DNA from: Ilumatobacteraceae bacterium
Lineage (GTDB): Bacteria; Actinomycetota; Acidimicrobiia; Acidimicrobiales; Ilumatobacteraceae
Reading direction: 5' to 3'
DNA length: 6,130 nucleotides
Assembly: GCA_007117775.1 (NCBI GenBank)
Contig: SKFX01000044.1
Coordinates: forward strand, 1 to 6,130
Part shown: piece after piece, positions 6,073 through 6,130 of the stretch
How the letters are laid out: each line of letters begins with the position of its first letter
Position numbering within the stretch: position 1 is the stretch's first letter
Notes under the pieces: generated by a model
Databases searched by the model: none
What the model saw: the letters and a program-made list of their open reading frames with translations, nothing else
What the model was told of the DNA's origin: nothing
Translations under genes and position numbers: made by a program

Positions 6073-6130
6073 TGGCGCGATAGATCGCTTCAATGGGCCC
6101 GCGGCCGAAGCGTCGCGCCCACCACACCGC
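6062..6130 (-). CDS. C-terminal end of a DUF418/YeiB-like membrane protein, cut by window edge
   Basis: On the minus strand, 22 codons run in from the right edge and end in TAG (6064-6062). They read AVWWARRFGRGPIEAIYRAI followed by TV. The spacing W..RF..GP.E...R..T matches the conserved C-terminal signature of DUF418 proteins (YeiB type: F..GPLEWL.R.LT), multi-pass membrane proteins of unknown function. Only the tail is visible, so the family call rests on this one motif. The gene converges on the kinase and overlaps its stop by 11 bp. Confidence 0.6.
   Translation of the reverse strand, partial: AVWWARRFGRGPIEAIYRAITV

Noticed and set aside
6072..6083. ATG overlapping the kinase stop as the start of a fourth operon gene.
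   Set aside because: The frame reads ATG GCG CGA TAG and closes after three codons; the minus-strand DUF418-like tail explains this region.
6077..6088. Inverted repeat GCGAT-AG-ATCGC downstream of the kinase as a terminator.
   Set aside because: The arms are only 5 bp with a 2-base loop and no T run, and it lies inside the DUF418-like coding frame.
1..6130. High density of CGAT/GATC tetramers throughout.
   Set aside because: These arise in coding frames from frequent Asp (GAT), Ile (ATC) and Ser (TCG) codons next to each other. They are spread evenly and no clustered or phased arrangement is seen, so no regulatory role is claimed.

Overview
The window is dense, high-G+C DNA (roughly two thirds G+C by eye). 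Six protein-coding genes, two of them cut by the window edges, cover almost every base, and the longest gap between genes is 19 nt. G/C-ending codons, the protein families present, and start codons with TANNNT boxes 7 nt upstream instead of Shine-Dalgarno sequences all fit a high-G+C actinobacterium. I cannot name the genus, and no tRNA, rRNA, mobile element, CRISPR array or prophage signal is visible.

Layout from left to right: (1) the 3' part of a plus-strand family 3 glycoside hydrolase with an inserted PA14-like domain, running off the left edge; (2) converging on it with an 11-bp overlap, a minus-strand pair transcribed as ung (uracil-DNA glycosylase) then a YihY/BrkB-type membrane protein, joined as stop-then-start with no gap; (3) diverging from ung, a plus-strand run of three genes: a PLP enzyme of the D-cysteine desulfhydrase/ACC deaminase family, an isopenicillin-N-synthase-like 2-oxoglutarate/Fe(II) dioxygenase, and a ROK-family sugar kinase; (4) at the right edge, the last 22 codons of a minus-strand gene whose C-terminus looks like DUF418/YeiB, again overlapping the kinase stop by 11 bp.

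The most interesting places are two. First, the ung/PLP-enzyme divergent junction: the two start codons are separated by 7 bp and sit symmetrically inside a perfect 7-3-7 inverted repeat, which also supplies a -10-like box for each direction at leaderless spacing. Second, the three-gene plus-strand run combines a PLP lyase, a dioxygenase and a kinase with 19-nt and ATGA junctions. The pathway is unknown. Diagnostic residues argue that the PLP enzyme is not an ACC deaminase, and that the kinase is closer to N-acetylmannosamine kinases (NanK) than to ordinary glucokinases. The glycosidase and the kinase could both belong to sugar use, but they are separated by the oppositely oriented ung pair, so a functional link is only a guess.
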